Source: DATJKD01 sp963728295 (GTDB taxonomy: Bacteria; Pseudomonadota; Gammaproteobacteria; Steroidobacterales; Steroidobacteraceae). Taken from it: a stretch of 64,000 bases of DNA. The stretch lies in NCBI GenBank assembly GCA_963728295.1, contig CAVSKB010000005.1, forward strand, positions 208,676-272,675. The letters are read 5' to 3'. Under the pieces are notes generated by a model. It saw only the letters and a program-made list of their open reading frames with translations, did not search any database and was not told the origin of the DNA. This document shows, in pieces, positions 56,349-64,000 of the stretch (positions are counted from its first letter, which is position 1; each line of letters starts with the position of its first letter). A program made the translations under genes and the position numbers.

Positions 56349-56912
56349 ATGCGTCGCAGCATTGATCGGATACTGGTCACCCACGTGGGTGCCCTGCCCG
56401 CCCCTCTCGATGTCTGGGGTGCGGCGGACGTCGACGACGACCGTGTGCAGCGCGAAGTCCGCGCAGTGGTGGCCGCCCAAAGGGATTCCGGCGTGGATTT
56501 CGTCAACGAGGGCGAGATCACCAAGGGCGGCAACTGGGTCATGTTTATCAACGCCCGGATCGACGGTTTCGAGCCCGCGGCGGTCCAGGGCGAAGGCGCC
56601 AGGTTGCTCTTCTCCAGCGTCGACTGGGTCGAGTTCGCCGACTTCTATCGGGACCGGATGGCGGCCGGCACGTTATTCGAGGAATCGAGGCAGGCTCCGA
56701 AGCAGGTCACCGCCGATGCCCGCATCGACTGGGACTGCGTGCGCCCCCTCAGCTATCGCGGTCACGCGGCCCTCGAGCGGGAGATCGAGGTGCTGGCCCA
56801 GAGCCTCGAGGGCACACCGGCCAGCGACGCCTTCCTGACCTCGACGGCACCATTGAGCGTTGAGTTCGGCCGGACGAATCAAGAAGCCGACCTGAACCTC
56901 TGCGATATCTAG
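56349..56912 (+). pseudogene. Truncated MetE-like (cobalamin-independent methionine synthase family) gene
   Basis: 188 residues similar to the N-terminal half of MetE-like proteins: RILVTHVGALPAPLDVW, SGVDFVNEGEITKGGNWVMF and AFLTSTAPLSVEFGRTNQEA. The usual protein is about twice as long, and the zinc-binding His/Cys region is absent because a TAG ends it at 56912. Downstream DNA is a different gene. It may be a decayed methyltransferase; a role in handling methyl groups from aromatic O-demethylation is only a guess. Confidence 0.6.
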
Positions 56913-56988
56913 TCCGAATCGAACGACGACGGCCGGAGCGGCCGGGCATATGCTCCCGACATTGGGCTTTCGACGTGAGCAGGGCCGC

Positions 56989-58982
56989 ATGACCAGCATC
57001 TCGATCCGTCCGGCCGAGCAGGCGATCACGGAGGACGACGCGTTCATCCGGCGCGCCGTCGCATCCGCCAGCACGCCCGCGCTGATGATGTCGCTCATCC
57101 ACGTGAGCGGCGATCGCAGCCTGCTCGAGGGCAGCATCCGCCCACGCACGGCGGTGCTGAACGAGATCCAGTCCGGGATGACCGACGCCGAGCGCGCGGC
57201 GATCGTCGACCTCGCGGTGAAGGTGCTCGGCGACTATCGCGACCGCGGCTCTACGCTGCCGCCGCCGCCCGGCCACGAGACGATCCTCGAGATGATGAGC
57301 TTCATGGTGGGCGAGCGCGTCTCGGACGAGTACGTGCCGATGATGCTCGAGGAGCTCGCGCTCGACGGGACCGACCGGCGCTCGATTCACTGGGAGGCCG
57401 AGACGCTACGCGCGGCCGGGCCGCCGACCACCGCGTGGTGGTCATCGGCGCGGGCATGTCCGGGATCCTGGCCGCGATCCGGCTCGAGGAAGCGGGCATC
57501 CCCTACATCGTGATCGAGAAGAACGACGCTGTCGGCGGCACCTGGTTCGAGAACCGCTACCCCGGTTGCCGCGTCGACGTCGCGAGCCAGTTCTATTCGT
57601 ACTCGTTCGACATGCGGCCTGACTGGAGCGAGTACTTTCCGCGGCGCGAGGAGATCCACGACTACTTCGAGAGCTGCGTCGATCGCTTTGGTGTCCGCCC
57701 TCACATCCGCTTCCGGACCGAGGTGACGCGTGCGGCCTGGGACGAGGCCGCGTCCAGCTGGCTGCTGACGCTCCGTGACGCCGACGGCGCAGATCTCGAC
57801 CGATGCGCGCGGATGCGGTCATCTCGGCGGTCGGGCAGCTGAACCGCCCACGGCACCCGGACATTCCGGGTCTCGACCGGTTCAAGGGAACGATCGCGCA
57901 CACCGGCGCGTGGCCGCAGGACCTCGCGTGGGAAGGCAAGCGCATCGCCGTGATCGGCACCGGCGCGAGCGCCTTCCAGCTCGTGCCTGCGATCGCACCA
58001 AAAGCGTCTCACGTGACCGTGTTCCAGCGCTCCCCCGTGTGGATGTTCCCGAACGCGCACTACCACGAGGGAGTGAGCGCCGAGCACCAGTGGGTGCTGC
58101 GTCATGTCCCGTACTACGGGCGCTGGTTGCGCTTCCTGCTGTTCTACCCGGGCTCCGACGCGATGCTGCCGGTGTGGACCGCCGACCCGACCTGGCCGCA
58201 CCCGGAGCGCGCCGTCAACGAGCGCAACGACCTGCAGCGCGAACAGCTCACGGCCTGGATCGCCTCGCAGGTCGGCGACGACCCGGAGCTCCTCGCGAAA
58301 GTGGTCCCGGACTACCCGGTCGGCGGCAAGCGGATCCTGCAGGACAACGGCAGCTGGCTCGGGGCCTTGAAGCGGCCCGACGTCGAGCTGGTCACGGAGA
58401 AGATCGCGTCGATCGACGAGACGGCGGTCATCGACGCATCGGGCCGCCGGCACGAAGTCGACGTGATCGCGCTCGCGACCGGCTTCTACGCCGACCGTTT
58501 CCTCGCGCCGATGCAGATCATCGGGCGCGGCGGCGCCGACCTGCGCGCGCAGTGGGGCGACGAGCCCGCGGCGTATCTCGGCATCACAGTGCCCGGATTC
58601 CCGAACCTCTATTGCCTGTACGGACCGGGCACCAACCTCGCCCACGCGGGCAGCATCATCTTCCATTCCGAGTGCCAGGTTCGTTACGTCCTCGGCTGTC
58701 TGCGGCAGAGCATCGAGCACGGCGCGCCGCTCGAGTGCCGCGCGGATTCGTACCAGGCCTACACCGGGCGGCTGCGGCGCCGCGCTCGCGCGGATGGTCT
58801 GGTCGCACCGCGGCGTGCACAACTGGTACCAGAACGCCCGCGGCGTGGTCGTCACGACTTCGCCCTGGCGGCTGGTCGATTACTGGCGCTGGACGCGCGA
58901 GCCGGATCTCGCGGACTACGAGCCCGTACCGGTGCGAGTCACGGGTGCGGCGGCCGCCGAATCGGCGGCTCAGGTCTCGTAG
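56989..58982 (+). CDS. Baeyer-Villiger monooxygenase, 4-hydroxyacetophenone monooxygenase-like (frame-broken)
   Basis: About 660 residues. A helical N-terminal extension of about 140 residues (AITEDDAFIRRAVASASTPA) is typical of the HAPMO group. The FAD site VVVIGAGMSGILAAIRLEEA, the BVMO fingerprint FKGTIAHTGAWP, the second Rossmann IAVIGTGASAFQLVPAIAPK and YGPGTNLAHAGSIIFHSECQ follow. Breaks lie near 57425, 57808 and 58778. HAPMO converts aryl ketones to aryl acetates, which suits the ketones made by LigD/beta-etherase chemistry. ATG 56989 is preferred to 56950 because GAGCAGG precedes it. Confidence 0.8.
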
Positions 58983-59408
58983 GCCTCCGACACGTTCGGC
59001 GCAAAGGGCTGCCAGCCTGCCGGTATCGATACGGTGGATCTCGTCCCAGAAAGCGCGCGCGGTCAGGATGCGGCCTTCGTCATCAAGCGAGAAGTGATCG
59101 ACGATGGACAGGTCGAGCGCCTGTCGCTTCGCCGGGATCCGCACCTGCATCGTAAACCGCAGGATGCCCTCGTTGCCGCAGGCGCGGATCTCCTCGATCC
59201 GTGGCTCGAGCGTGCGACCGCTGTCCTGGTGGGCGAAGTTCCAGAACCGCTCGACGCCTTCCAGGCCCTTGAATGGCGGAGTCCCCACCGGATCCCACCA
59301 CTGCGCATCGGGCGCAAACAAGCTGAGGAACAGCTTCTTGTCGTTGGTCGCCCAGGCCTTGACGTAGTTTTCGATCGCGCGGCGGACTTGTTCGGGCGTG
59401 GCGGGCAT
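58970..59408 (-). CDS. SnoaL-like NTF2-fold protein (frame-broken near its end)
   Basis: About 145 residues: PEQVRRAIENYVKAWATNDK, LFAPDAQWWDPVGTPPFKGL, EGVERFWNFAHQD and ALDLSIVDHFSLDDEGRILT. A double base near 59008 restores the end FAPNVSEAYET and stop at 58970; otherwise the frame would run through the neighbouring gene. It closely parallels the SnoaL-like protein at 17601-18032 (both keep DPVGTP), and could act on steroid- or ketone-type substrates. It overlaps the monooxygenase 3-prime end. Confidence 0.65.
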
Positions 59409-59542
59409 CGGGCGCTCCTGGAGACTCGCGGCAGGGTAGCATCCACGGCCATCGTGCCGCCGTCCAGACACAGGAAACGCCCATCGAGTCGCGCAGCCGT
59501 GAAGTCCGACGCGTGGAGCGTCGCGCGCGCAACGGTACCACG

Positions 59543-60700
59543 ATGAGCGAGGTACTGCTGTCGCTTTACCAGGGCGTGCGGGAGCCCGACGGCTGGCTCG
59601 CTTTCCAGCGGCACCTGTCGCGCCGACTCCGGACCATCAACTCCGTACTGAGTCTTCGCTGGCCCGAAGGCACGAGGCCGGGCCTGCTGTACACCTTCAA
59701 TGGCGATGCGGCGCGGCTGCCGCCCACGCTCAGGGCATACGCCGCGATCGATCCGTTCGTCAACATCGCCGAGGGGCGCGCCGTGCGGCTGCACGATCTG
59801 GTCGACCCGCACGAGTTCCGCGCCTCCACGTACTACCGCGAGTGGCTGGTGCCGATCGGCGTCGAGTATGCGCTTGGCCTCGACGTGCGCGAGCCCGGCC
59901 GCTTCCACGCACGTCTGCGGTCTATGCCGCGATCTGGACGCCGGGGAATTTCACGTCCTCGGATTGCCGGTTCATCGAGTCGCTGGAGCCACACCTGCGG
60001 CTTGCTGTGGGCCTCTACTCGGATCTCGACGAGGCAAAAACCGGCCGTGAGCTCTATGCCGATGCGATGGACAGTCTGACGCTCGCGACCGTCGTCCTGG
60101 ACGAGCACGGTCGCATGATCCATTCGAACCGACTGGCGGAGAACGTGCTGCGCGGAGCGTGACGGGCTGTCACTGGGCAACGGCCGATTGGCTCGTCGTC
60201 TCTGGTCGCGAGGATGGGCGACGGTTTCGCGAGCTCGTCGAGCGTGCAGTAGAGCAGTTCGACTCCGAATCGGCCCGCCGTCGCGCAGGCGATGCGCTAC
60301 GCGGCCATCCGGGCGACCGGCGTACGAGCTCGTCGTGCGGCCCTCGCCGCCGGGGCTCGCTCGGCGAGGATCGGCCGACTCAATGCGCGCGTCGCCGTGC
60401 TGATCGGTTCGCGACGCCGGGCAGCGCGCCGCGGCCGAGTTGTCGGTGGACGCGGTCAGTCAGCTCTTCGGGCTGACACCGAAGGAGGCGGAGCTCGCGC
60501 TGCGGCTCGCGAGGGGCCGGAGCCTGGCACGCAGGCCGCGCAGGACCAGGAGCATCAGTCTGAATACCGCTCGCGCGCACCTGCGCGCGATCTTCGCGAA
60601 GACCGGCGTCGACCGCCAGAGTCGGCTGGTGGGGGCGCTGCTAAAGAGCGTCGCGAGGGTGGCACAATCGCCCGATGCAAAACGACACGCGCGAAGCTGA
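59543..60700 (+). CDS. LuxR-type regulator (heavily frame-broken)
   Basis: About 380 residues over several breaks (near 59922, 60163, 60210, 60300-60440, 60520). The N-terminal sensor (LLSLYQGVREPDGWLAFQRH, ASTYYREWLVPIGVEYALGL) and middle PAS-like region (TVVLDEHGRMIHSNRLAENV) lead to the C-terminal helix-turn-helix LFGLTPKEAELALRLARGRS and SLNTARAHLRAIFAKTGVDR. No cognate LuxI is present, so it is an orphan or metabolite-sensing regulator. The number of breaks leaves open that this one really is a pseudogene. Confidence 0.6.
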
Positions 60701-61907
60701 CACCGTCACGTTGCTCCGACGACGTGATCAGTCCGATGCGGGTCGCGTCGGGACGATCGAGCTCTTCTTCGATCTGGTGTTCGTATTCGCCGTGACGCAG
60801 CTCTCGCACACGCTGGTCGCTGATCTCTCACTGTCCGGCATGCTGCAGGTCAGCCTTCTGCTGCTCGCCGTCTGGTGGGTCTGGATCTACACCTCCTGGG
60901 TGACCAACTGGCTCGATCCGGAGCGCATCCCGGTGCGTGCCTGCCTGCTGTTGCTGCTGGTCGCCGGGCTCGTGATGTCGGTGTCGATCCCGCATGCGTT
61001 CGACGAGCACGGTCTCTACTTCGCCGGTGCCTACGCGTCCATGCAGGTCGGCCGGACGATCTTCTTCCTGTGGGCCGTGCGAAATGGCCCGGACATCCTG
61101 CTGCGGAACTTCCAGCGCATCCTGGTCTGGCTCGGTACGTCCGCCGCTTTCTGGATCGCCGGTGCGTATGCCGAGGGGTGGTCGCGTTTCGGTCTCTGGC
61201 TCGTCGCGCTCGCGATCGAGTTCGCGGGACCGTGGCTCTACTTCGTCGTACCGGGGCTCGGCCGCTCGAGCACCTCCGACTGGAATGTGCACGGCGGTCA
61301 CCTGGCTGAGCGCTGCGGTCTCTTCGTCATCATTGCGCTCGGCGAGTCGCTGCTCGTCACGGGTGCCACGTTTGCGGGTCTGGCCTCGGCGGTCGATGCG
61401 TGGTCGGCGTTTCTCGTGGCCGTGCTAGGCAGCATTCTGCTCTGGTGGATCTACTTCGACACCGGCGCTCAACGAGGCGAGGACCAGATCACGCACTCGA
61501 CCGATCCGGGCCGGCTGGCGCGCCTCGGGTATACCTACCTGCACCTGCCGATCGTGGCCGGCATCATCGTCTGCGCGGTGGGCGACGAGATCATGCTGCT
61601 GCACCCCGGCCATGCTACTGCACCCGCTATCTCAGTCCTCATCGGCGGGCCTGCTGCCTTTCTCGCCGGCGCGATGCTCTTCAAGTGGGTCACGAACTCC
61701 CGTCGTACGCCGCCGCTGTCGCACCTCGTCGGGCTCGGGCTGCTCGCAGTCTTGCTCTGGGGCGCGCACGAGCTGCACGTCTCGGCGCTGCAGATCGGCG
61801 CCGCCGCCACCGGCGTGCTGCTGATCGTCGCGGTGTGGGAATCGTTCGCCTTGCGCAGGCCGAGCCGTAACGAGCCGCTCAGCGCGGCAGATACTCCCCG
61901 CCGTTGA
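60675..61907 (+). CDS. LtrA-family membrane protein
   Basis: An intact 410-residue polytopic protein with about ten membrane segments, starting at 60675 within the end of the regulator gene. The LtrA motif IELFFDLVFVFAVTQLSHTL and FIIALGESLLVTGATFAGLA (with AERCGLFVIIALGES) are characteristic. The family was named for low-temperature growth in Listeria, and its biochemical function is not known. Convergent with an SDR, overlapping by about 29 bases. Confidence 0.85.
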   Translation: MQNDTREADTVTLLRRRDQSDAGRVGTIELFFDLVFVFAVTQLSHTLVADLSLSGMLQVSLLLLAVWWVWIYTSWVTNWLDPERIPVRACLLLLLVAGLVMSVSIPHAFDEHGLYFAGAYASMQVGRTIFFLWAVRNGPDILLRNFQRILVWLGTSAAFWIAGAYAEGWSRFGLWLVALAIEFAGPWLYFVVPGLGRSSTSDWNVHGGHLAERCGLFVIIALGESLLVTGATFAGLASAVDAWSAFLVAVLGSILLWWIYFDTGAQRGEDQITHSTDPGRLARLGYTYLHLPIVAGIIVCAVGDEIMLLHPGHATAPAISVLIGGPAAFLAGAMLFKWVTNSRRTPPLSHLVGLGLLAVLLWGAHELHVSALQIGAAATGVLLIVAVWESFALRRPSRNEPLSAADTPRR

Positions 61908-62673
61908 CGTCGAGCGCAGCACCGGTGACGACCGACGCCAGATCCGATGCGAGGTAGATGATCGATCGGGCGCATTCCCGATCCGGCGGGATGATTCCAA
62001 GCGGGATCAACCCTGCGACCGCCGCCTTCTGCGCCTCGATGCTCGTACCCTGCGTCATTGCCACGTGCTCGAAGTACCCGGCGACGGGCGGACCCCACAT
62101 CCAGCCGAGAAAGACGGAGTTGACGCGAATGCCGTACTGGCCGCATTCGAGCGCCAGATACGAGGTCGCGCATGCCAACGCCGCCTTGGAGGTCGCATAG
62201 CCGGCCTGGCCTGCGATCGGCTTGCGCGTCACCTGCGAGTTGACGTTGACGATAGAGCCGCGACGGGCCTTCTTCATGTGCGGCAGGACTTCCTGGGTGA
62301 GCTTCAACGTCCCGAACAGGTTCACTTCGAGCGTGTTCTTCCAGTCATCGAGATCGGCGTGCTCGATCGGGCCGAAGCTGCCCGCGATGTAGGCGCTGTT
62401 GATCAGCACGTCGATTCGGCCAAAGCGGTCGATTGCGGCATCGACCAGGCGCCGGCAATCCTCGCGCCGTGCGATGTCGGTGGGCACCTTGAGCACGGGT
62501 GTGCCGAACCCGAGCGCCGCGACCTCCCGCTCCGCGCCGTCGAGCTTCTCGGCGGTGCGCGCCGCGACGATGAGACGCGCGCCCTCCCCGGCCGCGAGCG
62601 TCGCGAGATGAATGCCGAGCCCGGGACCTATGCCCGAGACGAGCACCACCTTGTCATCGAGCAGACGGCTCAC
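61879..62673 (-). CDS. Short-chain dehydrogenase/reductase
   Basis: A 264-residue SDR with VLVSGIGPGLGIHLATLAAG, SIVNVNSQVTRKPIAGQAG followed by YATSKAALA (Ser and Tyr-x3-Lys intact) and VVTGAALDVNGGEYLPR. SGIGPGLG is a variant cofactor loop. GTG 62673 is the start because it overlaps the stop of the upstream gene (GTGA). Together with the next SDR and a SnoaL-like gene it forms a minus-strand unit extending beyond the window. Confidence 0.8.
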   Translation of the reverse strand: MSRLLDDKVVLVSGIGPGLGIHLATLAAGEGARLIVAARTAEKLDGAEREVAALGFGTPVLKVPTDIARREDCRRLVDAAIDRFGRIDVLINSAYIAGSFGPIEHADLDDWKNTLEVNLFGTLKLTQEVLPHMKKARRGSIVNVNSQVTRKPIAGQAGYATSKAALACATSYLALECGQYGIRVNSVFLGWMWGPPVAGYFEHVAMTQGTSIEAQKAAVAGLIPLGIIPPDRECARSIIYLASDLASVVTGAALDVNGGEYLPR

Positions 62674-63443
62674 AGCCCGAACCCTCCCGCCACCGGGATG
62701 CGGAGTCCCGTGACGTACGCCGCACGGTTCGAGGCCAGGAATACCGCGGCGTAGCCGATCTCCTCCGGCTTGCCCCAGCGCTTGAGTGCGAGGTTCTTCT
62801 GCACCTCCTCGACCCACTTTTCGTCGAACACGCCCTGCTTCGTGAGCTCGAGGAACATGCCCGCCTCGATCACGCCCAGCAGCACGGTGTTGGCGCGGAT
62901 GTTGTGGCGCCCTTCCTCCTTGGCAATGCCCGTGATCAGCGCCTCGATCGCGGCCTTCGGCGCCACCGACATCACGTCGCGCGGCGGCCATTGCAGGTGC
63001 CCCGCCGATCCGAGGTGCACGTAGGATCCGCCGCCCCACTCGCGGAGCCTGGGCAGTGTCGCCTGGACGACGTTGAAGAAACCGTTCAGGTCCTGGTCGA
63101 TGACCGTCTGCCACTGCTTGCGGCTCATCTCCGAGATGAGCACCTGCTCGGCGAGCGTGCCGGCGCCAACCACGACGGTGTGCAGCCGGCCGTGCTCTTT
63201 CGCCGCCGCTTCGACGACCGCGTCGACCTGCGCGGCGTCGCCGATCGTGAGCTGGTGCACGCTCACCTTGCGCCCGAGTGCGCGGATCTTTTCCGCGACC
63301 TTGTCGGCGTTGTCGCGCTTGCTGCGATAGGTCAGCGCGACATCGGCGCCGGCGCGTGCGAACTCGAGGCACACGGCCTGGCCGACGCCGCCGCTGCCGC
63401 CCACGACGAGCACGGCGCCCGCCGGAAACAATGCTTCAGTCAT
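62670..63443 (-). CDS. SDR-fold protein lacking the catalytic tyrosine
   Basis: A 257-residue SDR with VLVVGGSGGVGQAVCLEFAR and a C-terminal YVTGLRIPVAGGFGL. The Ser of HLGSAGHLQWPPR is kept, but where YxxxK is expected the sequence reads MSVAPKAAIEAL, so the tyrosine is replaced by serine while the lysine stays. VGAGTLAEQ replaces NNAG. It may be non-catalytic or a partner subunit of the SDR it overlaps. An intact reading frame argues against decay. Confidence 0.75.
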   Translation of the reverse strand: MTEALFPAGAVLVVGGSGGVGQAVCLEFARAGADVALTYRSKRDNADKVAEKIRALGRKVSVHQLTIGDAAQVDAVVEAAAKEHGRLHTVVVGAGTLAEQVLISEMSRKQWQTVIDQDLNGFFNVVQATLPRLREWGGGSYVHLGSAGHLQWPPRDVMSVAPKAAIEALITGIAKEEGRHNIRANTVLLGVIEAGMFLELTKQGVFDEKWVEEVQKNLALKRWGKPEEIGYAAVFLASNRAAYVTGLRIPVAGGFGL

Positions 63444-63486
63444 TGATACGCCTCGATGATGTTCGGTTGAACGGGAAGCGCGGCCC

Positions 63487-64000
63487 TCAGGCCGGCGGCA
63501 ATCCCTGCTGCAGCATACCAATCAGGCGGCGCTTCATCGGGATCACCCAGTCGGACTTCAGCTTCGGGTCGAGCAATCCCGCTTCGTCGAGCTCGTCGCA
63601 GAGCCGCATCTGGTGCGCCATGTCGAAGAGATCGTACTGCGAGGAGAACTTGCCCTGCCCGCCGTAGGTGATGAACGACACGCCGTGCGTCTCGTAGTAG
63701 CTCCCGTCCGGCCGGCGACCGGGTCCGCGATTGACCCAGCGGCTGATGATCCGGTCTCCGTTGATTCCCCAGTCGAAGATCGGAAAGCTCCAGCCCTTCC
63801 ACGCCGCGCCCACTTCCATGTCGCGCCCGTAATGCGTGCGGCGAATTTCCTCGCGGCCGTTCGCCACCACGAGCATCGTCCCGCCGTACGGACAGGTGTA
63901 GACGCAGTCCTCGTGATAGAACTCGTCGGCGAGCCACGACCACGAGCCGCGACGCTCGGCCTCCTTGAAGGCCTCCGAGAGGCCGCGGATCGCGGCTTCG
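63487..64000 (-). CDS. SnoaL-like NTF2-fold protein (5-prime end outside the window)
   Basis: At least 170 residues open to the window edge: AAIRGLSEAFKEAERRGSWS, FYHEDCVYTCPYGGTMLVVA, DWGINGDRIISRWVNRGPGR and the end RRLIGMLQQGLPPA. It is a longer NTF2-fold protein of the type found with SDRs in degradation clusters. The N-terminus and start are not visible. Confidence 0.7.
   Translation of the reverse strand, partial: EAAIRGLSEAFKEAERRGSWSWLADEFYHEDCVYTCPYGGTMLVVANGREEIRRTHYGRDMEVGAAWKGWSFPIFDWGINGDRIISRWVNRGPGRRPDGSYYETHGVSFITYGGQGKFSSQYDLFDMAHQMRLCDELDEAGLLDPKLKSDWVIPMKRRLIGMLQQGLPPA

Noticed and set aside
1..64000. CRISPR arrays, tRNA or rRNA genes, integrases and transposases
   Set aside because: No regularly spaced repeats, no cloverleaf-like segments and no transposase-like reading frames were recognised by eye on either strand.

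Overview
The window is high-GC DNA, with codons ending mostly in G or C, from a Gram-negative aerobe. It carries two TonB-dependent receptors, a haem-copper oxidase fragment, two PQQ dehydrogenases, a lipoprotein and a twin-arginine signal. Its content is catabolic: steroid degradation, meta-cleavage of aromatics, and lignin-type aryl ether cleavage. It is probably a proteobacterium, alpha or gamma; the sequence does not settle the class. I saw no rRNA, tRNA, CRISPR array, transposase or integrase.

Layout. 1-376: end of a cytochrome oxidase subunit III gene and a subunit IV-like gene. 581-2950: a DUF7064-type protein and an aminoglycoside-phosphotransferase-fold kinase. 2947-15412, minus strand: a tight operon for steroid rings C and D (IpdF, FadE30, three more acyl-CoA dehydrogenases, an MFE-2-like SDR, FadA6-like thiolase, EchA20, IpdC, IpdB, IpdA) headed by the HsaC-type extradiol dioxygenase of ring A. 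15591-23136: a PQQ dehydrogenase, a SnoaL-like protein, a P450, two SDRs and a TonB receptor. 23338-33412: a lower meta-cleavage pathway with a LysR regulator, namely extradiol dioxygenase, class II aldolase-type decarboxylase, hydroxymuconic semialdehyde dehydrogenase, 4-oxalocrotonate tautomerase and decarboxylase, acetaldehyde dehydrogenase and hydroxyoxovalerate aldolase. 33518-36474: a fused ATP sulfurylase/APS kinase and a DUF819 membrane protein.

36492-58982 is a lignin-aromatic island: a carotenoid-oxygenase-family (lignostilbene dioxygenase-like) enzyme, a Rieske demethylase-like oxygenase, a TonB receptor, LigD-LigF-LigE (Calpha-dehydrogenase and two beta-etherases), a p-cresol methylhydroxylase/eugenol hydroxylase-type flavocytochrome pair, a MarR regulator, an SDR, an aldehyde dehydrogenase, a PQQ-cytochrome c dehydrogenase and a 4-hydroxyacetophenone monooxygenase-like enzyme. 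Six inverted repeats of the form TAACA-N2-TGTTA sit in its promoter regions, one just upstream of the MarR gene, so it looks like a regulon. 59543-64000: a LuxR-type regulator, an LtrA protein, two SDRs and a SnoaL-like protein cut by the window end.

Many genes are broken by single extra bases. At almost every break I checked, the extra base is one of two different adjacent bases, and keeping either one restores the frame. The site usually falls at a synonymous third codon position. This looks like two alleles written side by side, densest at 31411-33412 (about 33 sites in 2 kb). I therefore annotate these genes full length across the breaks and treat them as probably intact in the organism. 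True decay is seen elsewhere: three gene remnants at 39319-39384, 43084-43320 and 43331-43405, and a half-length MetE-like gene at 56349-56912.
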